NCBI GenBank assembly: GCA_016839815.1
Contig: JAEOTM010000146.1
Span: 1-42,466, forward strand
DNA length: 42,466 nt
Source: Candidatus Hodarchaeota archaeon
Lineage (GTDB): Archaea > Asgardarchaeota > Heimdallarchaeia > Hodarchaeales > Hodarchaeaceae
Direction of reading: 5' to 3'
Shown: one piece after another, positions 15,835 to 24,004 of the stretch
How positions within the stretch are numbered: position 1 is the first letter of the stretch
Layout of the letters: each line of letters opens with the position of its first letter
Translations under genes and position numbers: made by a program
Notes under the pieces: generated by a model
Seen by the model: only the letters and a program-made list of their open reading frames with translations
What the model was told of the DNA's origin: nothing
The model's database searches: none

Positions 15835-17088
15835 ATGGAAAAAATATTCTTCTTACAAGAAAGCACAGGAAACGCGTTATTAGATAATCTCTGGTTAGTA
15901 ATTGTCTTAATGTTCATTATCTTCTTTTTATTTATAATAATTTTAGTATCTCGCTATCGAAAATACAAAACAAATGAGTATGTGATTCATTTTCGTCGTG
16001 GAAAGATTAGGAGAGCGGGTACAGGTGGAACGGTCGTTTTATGGCCGGTATTTGATGAAGTAATTGTTATACCCACCACTGTCCAACAGACTTTGCTAGA
16101 GGCAAGAGAAAAAGTAGTGAGTTATGAATACCAAGATGTAGCATTAACAGCGTTTGTTTATTGGCGGGTTACTAATCCGGAAGTATCCTATTCAAAAGTG
16201 AGTTGGAATCCCGCTCGTTCAGATTACGTTGAGAAAGCAATTAAAAATGCCACCGAAGCAATCATTCGTACAACCTGTGCAAATATGAAAATCGAACAGA
16301 TAATTCGTAATCGAGTTGAAATCATAAAGAATGTTACTAGTGAACTACATCATCTTGCAGGAGATTGGGGAATAACAGTTGAATCAGTAGAAATTCGAGA
16401 TGTGGAAGTTCTAGATCAACGCTTAAAAGAAAATCTTGAGGCGGTAAAAAAGATCGAAGAAGCTCAAACAGCACAGTTAAGACAAGCAGAATTGGAAGAA
16501 AGCGTTCAGTTAAGAAATCTTGATGTACGGCAACGTACAGGTGAACAGGATCAAGCGGTGAAGCTCATAATCGAGAGGAAAGCCAAAGAACGTGAGATTC
16601 AGATTGTGCAACTTGAGCAGCAGAGAGCCATAATTGCAGCTGAAACTGAACGGAAACAAAAGCAGATTGAATCGGAAGCGGAAAAATATCTGCGAGTTAC
16701 TCAGGAGGTAGGAGTAGAGGTAGAACGTATTCGTCAAGAAGCTCAAGCTCACAAAGATCAACTTTTAGCTGAAGCTGAAGGTGAATCAGCAAAAATTAGT
16801 CAAACACAGATTGCATATGCACAAGGTATCTTGGAACAGGCAAAAGCATTGAGTCAAGCTGATGAAAAGTATATTCAGATGAAAGCAATCGAAATGCTAC
16901 CTGATATTTTCAAAAACATTGCTGTAGATAAGATGATATTACTTGGGGAAGGACAGGATGCATATAAATCTATAGCACAGATGGTTATCCCATTTCTTGA
17001 GGTAGCGAAAGAAATAGGTTTTCCTAATGGCGAGAAAAAAACAGAGTCTTCTGATAAGAAACAGATCCGAAAACGGTCAACTAGTTAA
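15835..17088 (+). CDS. SPFH/flotillin-like band-7 protein
   Basis: Membrane-anchored scaffold of the SPFH (stomatin/flotillin) superfamily. An N-terminal transmembrane helix (about residues 15-38) is followed by the SPFH domain (VIHFRRGKIRRAGTGGTVV to SVEIRDVEVLDQRLKEN). Then comes a long charged coiled coil rich in Glu, Lys and Gln, and a C-terminal segment with ILEQAKALSQADEKYIQMKAIEMLP as in flotillins. Start choice: the frame opens upstream inside the previous gene, and ATGs lie at 15802, 15808 and 15835. 15835 has GGGTGA about 10 nt before it and puts the helix at the usual place; 15802 is possible. It follows the NfeD-like gene by 38 nt and ends before a clear hairpin plus T-rich tract. 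Confidence 0.88.
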   Translation: MEKIFFLQESTGNALLDNLWLVIVLMFIIFFLFIIILVSRYRKYKTNEYVIHFRRGKIRRAGTGGTVVLWPVFDEVIVIPTTVQQTLLEAREKVVSYEYQDVALTAFVYWRVTNPEVSYSKVSWNPARSDYVEKAIKNATEAIIRTTCANMKIEQIIRNRVEIIKNVTSELHHLAGDWGITVESVEIRDVEVLDQRLKENLEAVKKIEEAQTAQLRQAELEESVQLRNLDVRQRTGEQDQAVKLIIERKAKEREIQIVQLEQQRAIIAAETERKQKQIESEAEKYLRVTQEVGVEVERIRQEAQAHKDQLLAEAEGESAKISQTQIAYAQGILEQAKALSQADEKYIQMKAIEMLPDIFKNIAVDKMILLGEGQDAYKSIAQMVIPFLEVAKEIGFPNGEKKTESSDKKQIRKRSTS

Positions 17089-17103
17089 TTATCAATAAGG
17101 AAT

Positions 17104-17136
17104 TGTCCTTTCCAGGACATATCTCTTTTCTTTTTA
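17104..17136 (+). terminator. Hairpin and T-rich tract after the SPFH gene
   Basis: TGTCCT (17104-17109) and AGGACA (17114-17119) form a perfect 6-bp stem with a TTCC loop. A pyrimidine-rich run with T4 and T5 follows. It begins 16 bp after the SPFH stop and lies in the convergent gap before the longin/TPR gene. Confidence 0.6.
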
Positions 17137-18156
17137 AATATCCCCAAACAGCATATTCCGTGAGATACGAACAGACTCTTTACGCTCTCTCATCCGTGAA
17201 AATCCTCCTTCAACCCAGTTTTTTGCTTCTTGATCTCGTCCCAATTTTCGGTAGATTGATCCGATTGTTAAATATAACACTGAATCATCTTTCAATTGAT
17301 TTGCTCTAATATAAAATTCAACAGCTTTCTCATATTCCAGTGCTTGTTGAGATTTTATTGCTTTCCAATAGAATAGATTCCCTATCCGCACAAGTACCGA
17401 AACTTCCACAATTTCCTTCACAGTATCCTTGTCTTCCCCATCTAATCGAGCAAGTATTTTTTCATATCGCGATATTTGAGGAATGATTTTTACAAAATCC
17501 TCTGGTTTGATTGTGGGTCGCATATAAAATGCACCTTCCAAGATTGGAGTGTCCGTAAAAACCATTGATTCATCTAATAATGCTGTTAAGGAGGCTTGGA
17601 TCTGTGTTACATCACGAATAATGCTTGATAGAATTTGATGACGCTCATGGTCTATCTGAATTCGTTCCAAATCTGAAGTTGACTGTTTTATTGCAGCAGG
17701 GGTGCTTTGACCTTCCGCAGATGAAATCGTACTTTCTATATTCCTATAGATTGATTTTATTAAATCTAGAGTTAAATCATCCTGAGAGTGGATCGCATTA
17801 ATATCTCGTGTTAGAATTCTTTCGATCAAGTTATAATTCGCTAAAACCCTACTTTTTGAGTCACGTAAGAACAATAAGAATAATGTACAATAACGGCCGT
17901 ATTCTTGGATTCTAGGATCAGATGAGTTTGAAGATTTTACTGTAAAGGGATAAGCAATTGCTAATTCCTTTCGACTAGGAACAGGAAAAGAACCATGAAG
18001 CTGATTCAACTGATCTTGACTTTCTCCTAGTCCGAGGGCTGTCATCAGACTGATACTAAGTTTCATGGAGCTTGTGTCATCTAATTTTGAGAGGTTAATC
18101 TCTGTGATCGGCCCCGTATCAGCCATTACGGATAAAAGCACACCTTCAAATAACAT
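17134..18156 (-). CDS. Longin/roadblock-like domain protein with C-terminal TPR repeats
   Basis: 340-residue protein of unknown function. The first ~105 residues (MLFEGVLLSVMADTGPITE, then MKLSISLMTALGLG, GSFPVPSRKELAIAYPF and SSDPRIQEYGRYCTLFLLF) look like the small longin/roadblock-type alpha-beta domain common in Asgard archaea, where relatives of eukaryotic GTPase-regulating proteins abound. The middle is helical. The last ~90 residues (YEKAVEFYIRANQLKDD, VLYLTIGSIYRKLGRDQEAKNW) form about two TPR-like helical hairpins. No signal peptide or membrane segment. A scaffold for a GTPase or trafficking complex is possible but unproven. ATG at 18156 with no obvious Shine-Dalgarno sequence. Domain calls are from pattern reading only. 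Confidence 0.65.
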   Translation of the reverse strand: MLFEGVLLSVMADTGPITEINLSKLDDTSSMKLSISLMTALGLGESQDQLNQLHGSFPVPSRKELAIAYPFTVKSSNSSDPRIQEYGRYCTLFLLFLRDSKSRVLANYNLIERILTRDINAIHSQDDLTLDLIKSIYRNIESTISSAEGQSTPAAIKQSTSDLERIQIDHERHQILSSIIRDVTQIQASLTALLDESMVFTDTPILEGAFYMRPTIKPEDFVKIIPQISRYEKILARLDGEDKDTVKEIVEVSVLVRIGNLFYWKAIKSQQALEYEKAVEFYIRANQLKDDSVLYLTIGSIYRKLGRDQEAKNWVEGGFSRMRERKESVRISRNMLFGDI

Positions 18157-18347
18157 AGGAGAATCACTTGTTTAACTTGCTCTTACATTTATCAAGGGCT
18201 TTTTTATACTTCCATGGGAGGTTGGGAGAATTAAACTTCCTCATATCAGTTAAATTCTAGTTTCAATTTTCTATGATATATTTTATTTTCTTACCGATTT
18301 AAACCATTGTCTATTGAATTTTTATAAAGTTTGGTAAATCTGCGTTC

Positions 18348-18367
18348 AATCTAATTTATCTTAGATT
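18348..18367 (-). repeat. 7-bp inverted repeat downstream of the 520-aa gene
   Basis: AATCTAA (18348-18354) and TTAGATT (18361-18367) pair perfectly around a 6-nt loop, 21 nt after the minus-strand stop at 18388. No T-run follows, so it may be a 3' structure rather than a full terminator. The rest of the 231-bp gap is A/T-rich with nothing else recognisable. Confidence 0.3.
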
Positions 18368-18387
18368 CTTTCCCTATTACGTTCATT

Positions 18388-19950
18388 TCATTCGGATATT
18401 CTCTTTTTCACCCGTTTTTTTGGGGGACTGGGTAGCTCACGTTCAGTCATTTCCAGTCTTCGTCTAGAGTAGTTAGCTAGAGAATTTGTTAATGCAACTT
18501 GGTCTGTAGATATTCGTTTATAATTTCCCAATGTAGGTGTATACAACGATTTAATGTCTAATTTGTAGTTATTCAGTAAATTCCATGAATTTCTAACAGC
18601 TAAAAGATCATATAAGTAATATGCTGAATCCATACACTCAACAATTTGTTTCTTTGTCTTTAAATCTAAATTTAAAATATTCGGACGGTTTAATATCTCT
18701 AACAATAACTGTAGTATCTCCACAAGCTCGTTTAGGTCCTCTTCTGCAGGATCTTTTTTTTCAAAATAGGCTCCTAATAGGTTAATCTCCGTGTTAAGCC
18801 GATCTAACTGATGAGTTAGCAATTGAGTACTGCGTACAAACTTTCTTTTATCCAATCGTTTAATAAGTAACCTTAAAGTTTTCATAGAAGCTTGAGGTTT
18901 GTAGGTTTTGGTACCTAGATGTCTTAAAAATCGAGCAAGTCTACCACTAAGCTTGAGTTGATTCGATATCTCTCTAGTTTTGCCTAAATCCAGTTTATAA
19001 TGACGATCCATTATCTCAAGGACAAATTGAGGTTCAACGTCAGTTGGATATCCTAATTCTGTTAATAAGAAATACGACTCTAAAATTCGTGTCGGATTCT
19101 CTATATCCGTTAATCGCTTTTTAAGGAAGGAAGAAAGTAGCAAACGATCGCTTTCGGTTAGATGTTCTAGTTTTCCTAGTCGATGAATGAGAAATGTAAA
19201 TCCGACAATAGAATCCTCAACAAGTGAAGATTCTAGCCCCTGTTCAATCAATCTAAAAACAAATTCTGACACGATATCATTCAAGTGTTCTTTTGGTCCC
19301 ATTATTAACGATGAGATATCCATTAATGTGTTAAGATTGTTTATCTCGTGCGGGGAAGTAGAAAACCTTTCTACTATCCGATTCATTTCTTTTTCTCCCT
19401 CTACTGTGATCCGTTTGACAAAAGAATAATTAGACAGCTGGGTAATTGTATCCTCTGGAACTCTAAATTCTTCAACTAGTTCATTCAATACCTTTTCAGA
19501 TTGCTTTTTTCCTTGAATACTTCCTTCTAATAAACCCTGCAATAATTCTTGTGGTATTTCTTCGTTTGTTTCCTTTGCGATACTGTAGGATAACGGAATG
19601 GATATTTTTTCAAGGAGAGATTCCACTCGTTCAAGCTTATCTAAGATCTGTTGATGTTCATCTGTTAATTGGGAAAGAGAATTGGTAATAAGCTGATCAA
19701 GATCTCTCCGTGAGGAGTAAGCCCCAAGTTCCTCATGTACCACCTCTCGTACTTGTTTTAGCCTATCAGGTGTTAACTTGTTCTTTAAAAAGTCTTTTCC
19801 GAACTTTGATTCCAGCTTTCCATCAATTCGCTCTACCAAATAGGACTTTGCAATTTTCTTACGAGAAATATTGGCTGTGTACTCAGCTACAACCGCTTTG
19901 ATGAGCGCTGCGACAGTTAAGCCTGCAAAGCCTATAAATGGAGCAACCAC
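18388..19950 (-). CDS. Unknown helical protein with N-terminal hydrophobic segment
   Basis: 520 residues, not recognised. Residues 3-20 (PFIGFAGLTVAALIKAVV) are hydrophobic and could be a membrane anchor. A charged, probably coiled-coil region follows, containing QLTDEHQQILDKLERVESLLEKI. The remaining ~350 residues are predicted to be almost entirely helical with many leucines, as in HEAT-like or other solenoid proteins, although no repeat unit is clean enough to name. The C-terminus is short and very basic (PPKKRVKKRISE). The start is a GTG at 19950; no Shine-Dalgarno sequence is seen. It is co-directional with the longin/TPR gene 231 bp downstream but may not be in the same transcript. Codon use looks like its neighbours. 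Confidence 0.75.
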   Translation of the reverse strand: MVAPFIGFAGLTVAALIKAVVAEYTANISRKKIAKSYLVERIDGKLESKFGKDFLKNKLTPDRLKQVREVVHEELGAYSSRRDLDQLITNSLSQLTDEHQQILDKLERVESLLEKISIPLSYSIAKETNEEIPQELLQGLLEGSIQGKKQSEKVLNELVEEFRVPEDTITQLSNYSFVKRITVEGEKEMNRIVERFSTSPHEINNLNTLMDISSLIMGPKEHLNDIVSEFVFRLIEQGLESSLVEDSIVGFTFLIHRLGKLEHLTESDRLLLSSFLKKRLTDIENPTRILESYFLLTELGYPTDVEPQFVLEIMDRHYKLDLGKTREISNQLKLSGRLARFLRHLGTKTYKPQASMKTLRLLIKRLDKRKFVRSTQLLTHQLDRLNTEINLLGAYFEKKDPAEEDLNELVEILQLLLEILNRPNILNLDLKTKKQIVECMDSAYYLYDLLAVRNSWNLLNNYKLDIKSLYTPTLGNYKRISTDQVALTNSLANYSRRRLEMTERELPSPPKKRVKKRISE

Positions 19951-20116
19951 AATTATTCACTATTAACTATTAATTCCCAAGCTCTTTAAAATATAACTCA
20001 ACATACCACTTATAGAAGACGACGAGGTACAAATTTTTCTTTCAGCGGAAACTTTGTTCAAGAAATCCCTTACAGAGGGCAATGTGATTACTTTTCGTCG
20101 TTCAGAGGCATCTACA

Positions 20117-20962
20117 ATGAAGAAATACTCCATCACTGATTTATGGCTTCGTGTTATTCTTTTCTTTTCAATTTGTGTTGTTCTAATTTTCAGTTTTCAA
20201 GTATTTGTACTCCCCCTCGTGACTACCGTGTTTAACAACGGCGAGGAATACCCTGAAACAATAGGAATAAATATTCAAAGGGCAATGAACGGGATAGTGG
20301 GAATTGGACTGGTTTATGTTTTCTTACGGATGGATCGACTTAAAATAAAAGTATCGGGTTTTGAATGGAATAAATACATGGTAAAAGAATGGATCCTTTT
20401 GAGTATTCCAATTGCCCTTGCAGGGTTAATCCCTACTGTAATAATCGAGAATATTTTTGAGATTATAGAGATTAAGGATCTTCTTGATATATATGGAATA
20501 ATTTTAACACTCTTTGTGACCATTTTCATGATCGGGATCGGGGAAGAAATTCTTTTCCGGGGGTATCTGCAAAGAATCTTGGAATCAAGGTACACTTTTC
20601 GGAATTCAGCTATAATATCAGCATTTCTCTTCGGATTTTTACATTTCTGGTTGGCAGGTACTACTGGTAACGTGAAATATATGATAGCAATTCTTTTTAG
20701 CGCTTTTGCTATTGGACTAACATTTTCATACGCTTTCAAGATTACAAACTATAATTTGATCTTTCCTGTTGCTATTCACGGCTTTTGGGACTTCTTTCTC
20801 TTCATTTTTGAAGCTGATTTTTCTTATGATACTTGGTTACAAGTTGTCATGGAAATCTCTGCCTCAATTATCGGTGCAATAGTGATTTTTCTCCTTGTCA
20901 AATATTATGCTGAGAACTATCAGAAGATCCCAAATCAAGATTCAGAAGAAGTATCTGTATGA
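20117..20962 (+). CDS. CPBP-family intramembrane metalloprotease (CAAX-like)
   Basis: Polytopic membrane protein of the CPBP/Abi family, related to Rce1-type CAAX proteases. The metal and catalytic motifs are present: GEEILFRGYLQ (EExxxR), FLFGFLHFW with its His, and IHGFWDF near the C-terminus. About seven or eight hydrophobic helices are visible. The frame is open from a TTG at 20054, but the ATG at 20117 with GAGG about 8 nt upstream starts just before the first helix and is chosen (281 residues). It overlaps the following nitrilase gene by 4 bp (ATGA), so the two are translationally coupled. Substrate unknown. Confidence 0.9.
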   Translation: MKKYSITDLWLRVILFFSICVVLIFSFQVFVLPLVTTVFNNGEEYPETIGINIQRAMNGIVGIGLVYVFLRMDRLKIKVSGFEWNKYMVKEWILLSIPIALAGLIPTVIIENIFEIIEIKDLLDIYGIILTLFVTIFMIGIGEEILFRGYLQRILESRYTFRNSAIISAFLFGFLHFWLAGTTGNVKYMIAILFSAFAIGLTFSYAFKITNYNLIFPVAIHGFWDFFLFIFEADFSYDTWLQVVMEISASIIGAIVIFLLVKYYAENYQKIPNQDSEEVSV

Positions 20963-21783
20963 AAGAAAAAATAAGCATTACTTTAGTCCAAATGGATGTA
21001 GTGGTAGGCAAAAAAGATAATAATTTAGCTAAAATTGAATCTATGATTGCAAAAAGTACTTCCTCGGAGTTAAAAAAGCATTCTCACATTATTTGTCTCC
21101 CAGAGTTGTGTTCTACTGGATTCGATTTAAAAAATTATAAGGAAATTGCAGAGAAAATACCTGAAGGCAGATCATTCCAGTTTTTACAGAAGCTTGCAGT
21201 GAAACACTCTGTGTATCTAATTACCAGTATTATTGAAGAATTTGAAGGTGAATACTATAACTGTGCCATTTGTATTGACCCTTCTGGGAATTTACTCACA
21301 AAATATCGGAAAGTTCACCTTTTTCCGCTGAAACCGATGGAGGAGGCTGAATTTTTCACCAGCGGTGAAATTTTTGGTCCTTCCAACATGCAAACAATTT
21401 TCAATGTAGATGGAATGAACATCGGTGTTTTGGTTTGTTTTGATGTTCGTTATCCCGAGATTAGTCGTCGATTAGTCGTAGATGGGGCTGATTGCCTTAT
21501 TTATTTGGCAGAATTTCCTAATCCTAGAGATGATGTTTGGAGTACATTACTGAAAGCAAGAGCGATTGAAAATCAGATCTTTGTTGCTGGAGTGAATCGA
21601 GTTGGAGGGAATATAGAAGCCTCATTTTTCGGTAAATCTATGGTAGTAGACCCATTTGGCAATACTTTAGTCCAAGGTACAGATCAAGAAGAAATATTGA
21701 TGATTACACTAGATCCAACCCTCCTCGCAGATGCTAAATCCTTTATCCCCACTCTAGATCTTCGTCGATCAAACCAATATTAG
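20959..21783 (+). CDS. Nitrilase-family amidohydrolase, omega-amidase-like
   Basis: Carbon-nitrogen hydrolase with a complete Glu-Lys-Cys triad: Glu in LPELCSTGF, Lys in YRKVHLF and Cys in VCFDVRYPE. The C-terminal RRSNQY tail and the FGKSMVVDPFGN segment fit the Nit2/YafV/ramA-like branch, whose members hydrolyse alpha-ketoglutaramate or simple amides. It lacks the LPN.xVF.ERRYF segment of the NadE-associated nitrilase in this window. Its ATGA overlap with the CPBP protease gene implies co-expression, although no link between the two activities is known. Length (274) is normal. Exact substrate uncertain. Confidence 0.9.
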   Translation: MKEKISITLVQMDVVVGKKDNNLAKIESMIAKSTSSELKKHSHIICLPELCSTGFDLKNYKEIAEKIPEGRSFQFLQKLAVKHSVYLITSIIEEFEGEYYNCAICIDPSGNLLTKYRKVHLFPLKPMEEAEFFTSGEIFGPSNMQTIFNVDGMNIGVLVCFDVRYPEISRRLVVDGADCLIYLAEFPNPRDDVWSTLLKARAIENQIFVAGVNRVGGNIEASFFGKSMVVDPFGNTLVQGTDQEEILMITLDPTLLADAKSFIPTLDLRRSNQY

Positions 21784-21792
21784 AATAAAAAT

Positions 21793-23979
21793 CTAAATTG
21801 TTATTTGCGAGCCGAGGGAGGGGATTTTCATTGTTTCAAGGTCGTACTGCTCTCGTTTGTTCTCCTTGGATATTGTAAAGGGATCTTTAGTAATTTCACC
21901 AAGATGTACAAGAGCTTTCATTCCTTTCGTGGAGGAAAAAAACTTATGTAACGTGGTATTACTCGAATGGGCACTGAATCGCGTATACACAATTTTTTGT
22001 TTATATTCAGATTCTAATCCATGGAGTAGTCTGAAAGCTAAAGTATTCTTGGCTAGGTATCCACATAAAATAATCGAGGTATTGGGATCAGTTTTTGTTT
22101 CCTCAACAAGCATTCGAGCATGACCACCGTTTAACATTCCTCCTCCAGCAATAATAACCTCATTCTCAAAGGGTTGGGCAAGTCGATCACTTAAATGAGC
22201 TTTTGTTTTTAATCCAGATATCCTGGTAACCTTAGAGGCCATACCTAGTAAGGTAACCTTATGGTTTCTAGTTATTCCTTCTTTTTCAAGTTTTAATAAT
22301 ATTTCTTGAGCTCTTCCAACACTAAAGGCAGGAATTATGACTCTATCTGATTCTTTTATTGTTTGAAATAGCAATTTATCTCGGATAGCGGAATCAATCT
22401 CTGGTTGCAAATAATATGTGCCATCAACAATCGAAAGATCGGAATCAAGAGGAATATCAGGAATTTTTTGACGAAATAGCGCACAGGGATCAAAATTTAT
22501 GTCACCCGTAAATAAAACTTTCTTTCCATTACTTTCAATCTGATAAGCATATGACCCCTGAATATGATGAGCATTAAAGGGTTTAACTATAATATCTGGT
22601 GTTATTTGATACTCTTCACCTGATTTAATGGGGATAAAACGTTCTAACATTTGATAAAGGAATGATTCATGTGCTAAGGCTTTAAAACGATAATCCGAAG
22701 CCAGAACAGCTTGTGAAAAATTCTGAGACATCAGTTTTTGACTATCAGCAAGTAAGTAACTGGAAAGTTGCTTTGTCATTGAGCTACCAAAGATATATCC
22801 AGAGTAACCTTGACTAAATAGATATGGGATAGCTCCAGAATGATCCAGATGTGCATGCGTAAGGAAAATACCATCAATATTCGGTAAACTTTCATGCCAA
22901 TAAGGAATTTGGTAGTTTGCAACAGATAAACCGTAATCTATCAAGATATTTGACGTAGGAGTTGAAATCAGAATTCCCATGGTACCAATTTGCGCTCCTC
23001 CTAAAAAAGTTATTATTAGATCCTTTTCTTTGCTTAAAACTGGATAAGCTAATCTTTCAAGATATCCAGGCAAGATCTCTTTTGGAATTGTTGAAGGAAG
23101 CTTCGTAGCGTGAACAGTGTTTGCAGAGATTTCCTTGATATTTGGTTTCACATACGCGTTATGGCTTAAAGGGATCGAAACGATACATTTTTTCTTTCGT
23201 TGGGACTCTAATTCACTAAAAAAGCTTTCATTTGAATCATATTTAGAAATTTTCCATTTATCGAAAAATTGAGCTAATTTTTGTTTAGTAATCTGGTTTA
23301 AAACTGTGTGATCTACCCATTTCTTCAAGATAGGAACAGATTTGTCATAGTTTAATTTTTCAACCATTTCTGGAATATATTCAGGATAATTTTGGCATGA
23401 ATTAATTGGTAATTCGGTGAGGGTATTTAGCTCTTTCTTTCGCTTTGGAAAAGCTTCTGAAAACTTCTTAATGAGTTCATCAAACCCTGTAGGAGGAATT
23501 CCTAAGAATCGAATCATTTGTACTAGTTTTTCAATAGGATCTTCCTTAGAAGAAACATAAAAACTAATTAAATCAACAATACTCTCGTTAATCTTAATTA
23601 ATGTAAATTTAGGATCAAGACTATGAGTATAAAGGAATCTAACAACACTTCTAAAATCCTCTATATCAAGAAAGTCGAGAAAAACCCCAATCTGAACAAA
23701 AATAAGGACTTGGTCCTGCTGTTCAAGTAGTTTTTCCGTTTCAGTGTATTCACTTTTAAAAATGCATTGAATTCTTTGCCAAAGAGTATTTTCAACCTTA
23801 AAAAGGTCATGCTTTACCCAATTCGTCCGCGATATTAACCAGAATAACTGAGATTTCTCTTTAGTTTTTAAAATGAGTATCTTTTTCGCAATTTCTTCTT
23901 CAATAGATTGTTCTGTAGTTTCATTTAGAGTAATACTCAGATCCTTAATAAGAGTAGATGGAGTAGTCAGATTCCTCAC
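21793..23979 (-). CDS. Beta-CASP metallo-beta-lactamase nuclease with long N-terminal extension
   Basis: RNA-processing-type nuclease of the metallo-beta-lactamase/beta-CASP family (relatives: RNase J, CPSF73, archaeal aCPSF). The metal motifs are LIDYGL, HAHLDHSG (residues 375-382), NAHHIQGS and FTGDINFD. The beta-CASP part has VDGTYY in place of the usual ESTYG, then PAFSVGRAQEIL, GGGMLNGGHAR, ILCGYLAKNT and RFSAHSS. The core occupies about residues 318-728. The first ~315 residues are a helical, unrecognised extension, not the KH domains of aCPSF1. It begins with GTG 23979, 25 nt after the stop of the KaiC-like gene, and ends 9 nt from a convergent gene. Nuclease fold certain; target unknown. 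Confidence 0.9.
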   Translation of the reverse strand: MRNLTTPSTLIKDLSITLNETTEQSIEEEIAKKILILKTKEKSQLFWLISRTNWVKHDLFKVENTLWQRIQCIFKSEYTETEKLLEQQDQVLIFVQIGVFLDFLDIEDFRSVVRFLYTHSLDPKFTLIKINESIVDLISFYVSSKEDPIEKLVQMIRFLGIPPTGFDELIKKFSEAFPKRKKELNTLTELPINSCQNYPEYIPEMVEKLNYDKSVPILKKWVDHTVLNQITKQKLAQFFDKWKISKYDSNESFFSELESQRKKKCIVSIPLSHNAYVKPNIKEISANTVHATKLPSTIPKEILPGYLERLAYPVLSKEKDLIITFLGGAQIGTMGILISTPTSNILIDYGLSVANYQIPYWHESLPNIDGIFLTHAHLDHSGAIPYLFSQGYSGYIFGSSMTKQLSSYLLADSQKLMSQNFSQAVLASDYRFKALAHESFLYQMLERFIPIKSGEEYQITPDIIVKPFNAHHIQGSYAYQIESNGKKVLFTGDINFDPCALFRQKIPDIPLDSDLSIVDGTYYLQPEIDSAIRDKLLFQTIKESDRVIIPAFSVGRAQEILLKLEKEGITRNHKVTLLGMASKVTRISGLKTKAHLSDRLAQPFENEVIIAGGGMLNGGHARMLVEETKTDPNTSIILCGYLAKNTLAFRLLHGLESEYKQKIVYTRFSAHSSNTTLHKFFSSTKGMKALVHLGEITKDPFTISKENKREQYDLETMKIPSLGSQITI

Positions 23980-24004
23980 CTTTAATAAATGGTTTAATTT
24001 ATGC

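Noticed and set aside
20314..20739. Minus-strand open frame of 141 codons inside the CPBP protease gene
   Set aside because: It is the antisense of a clear membrane-protease gene and its translation has no family features.
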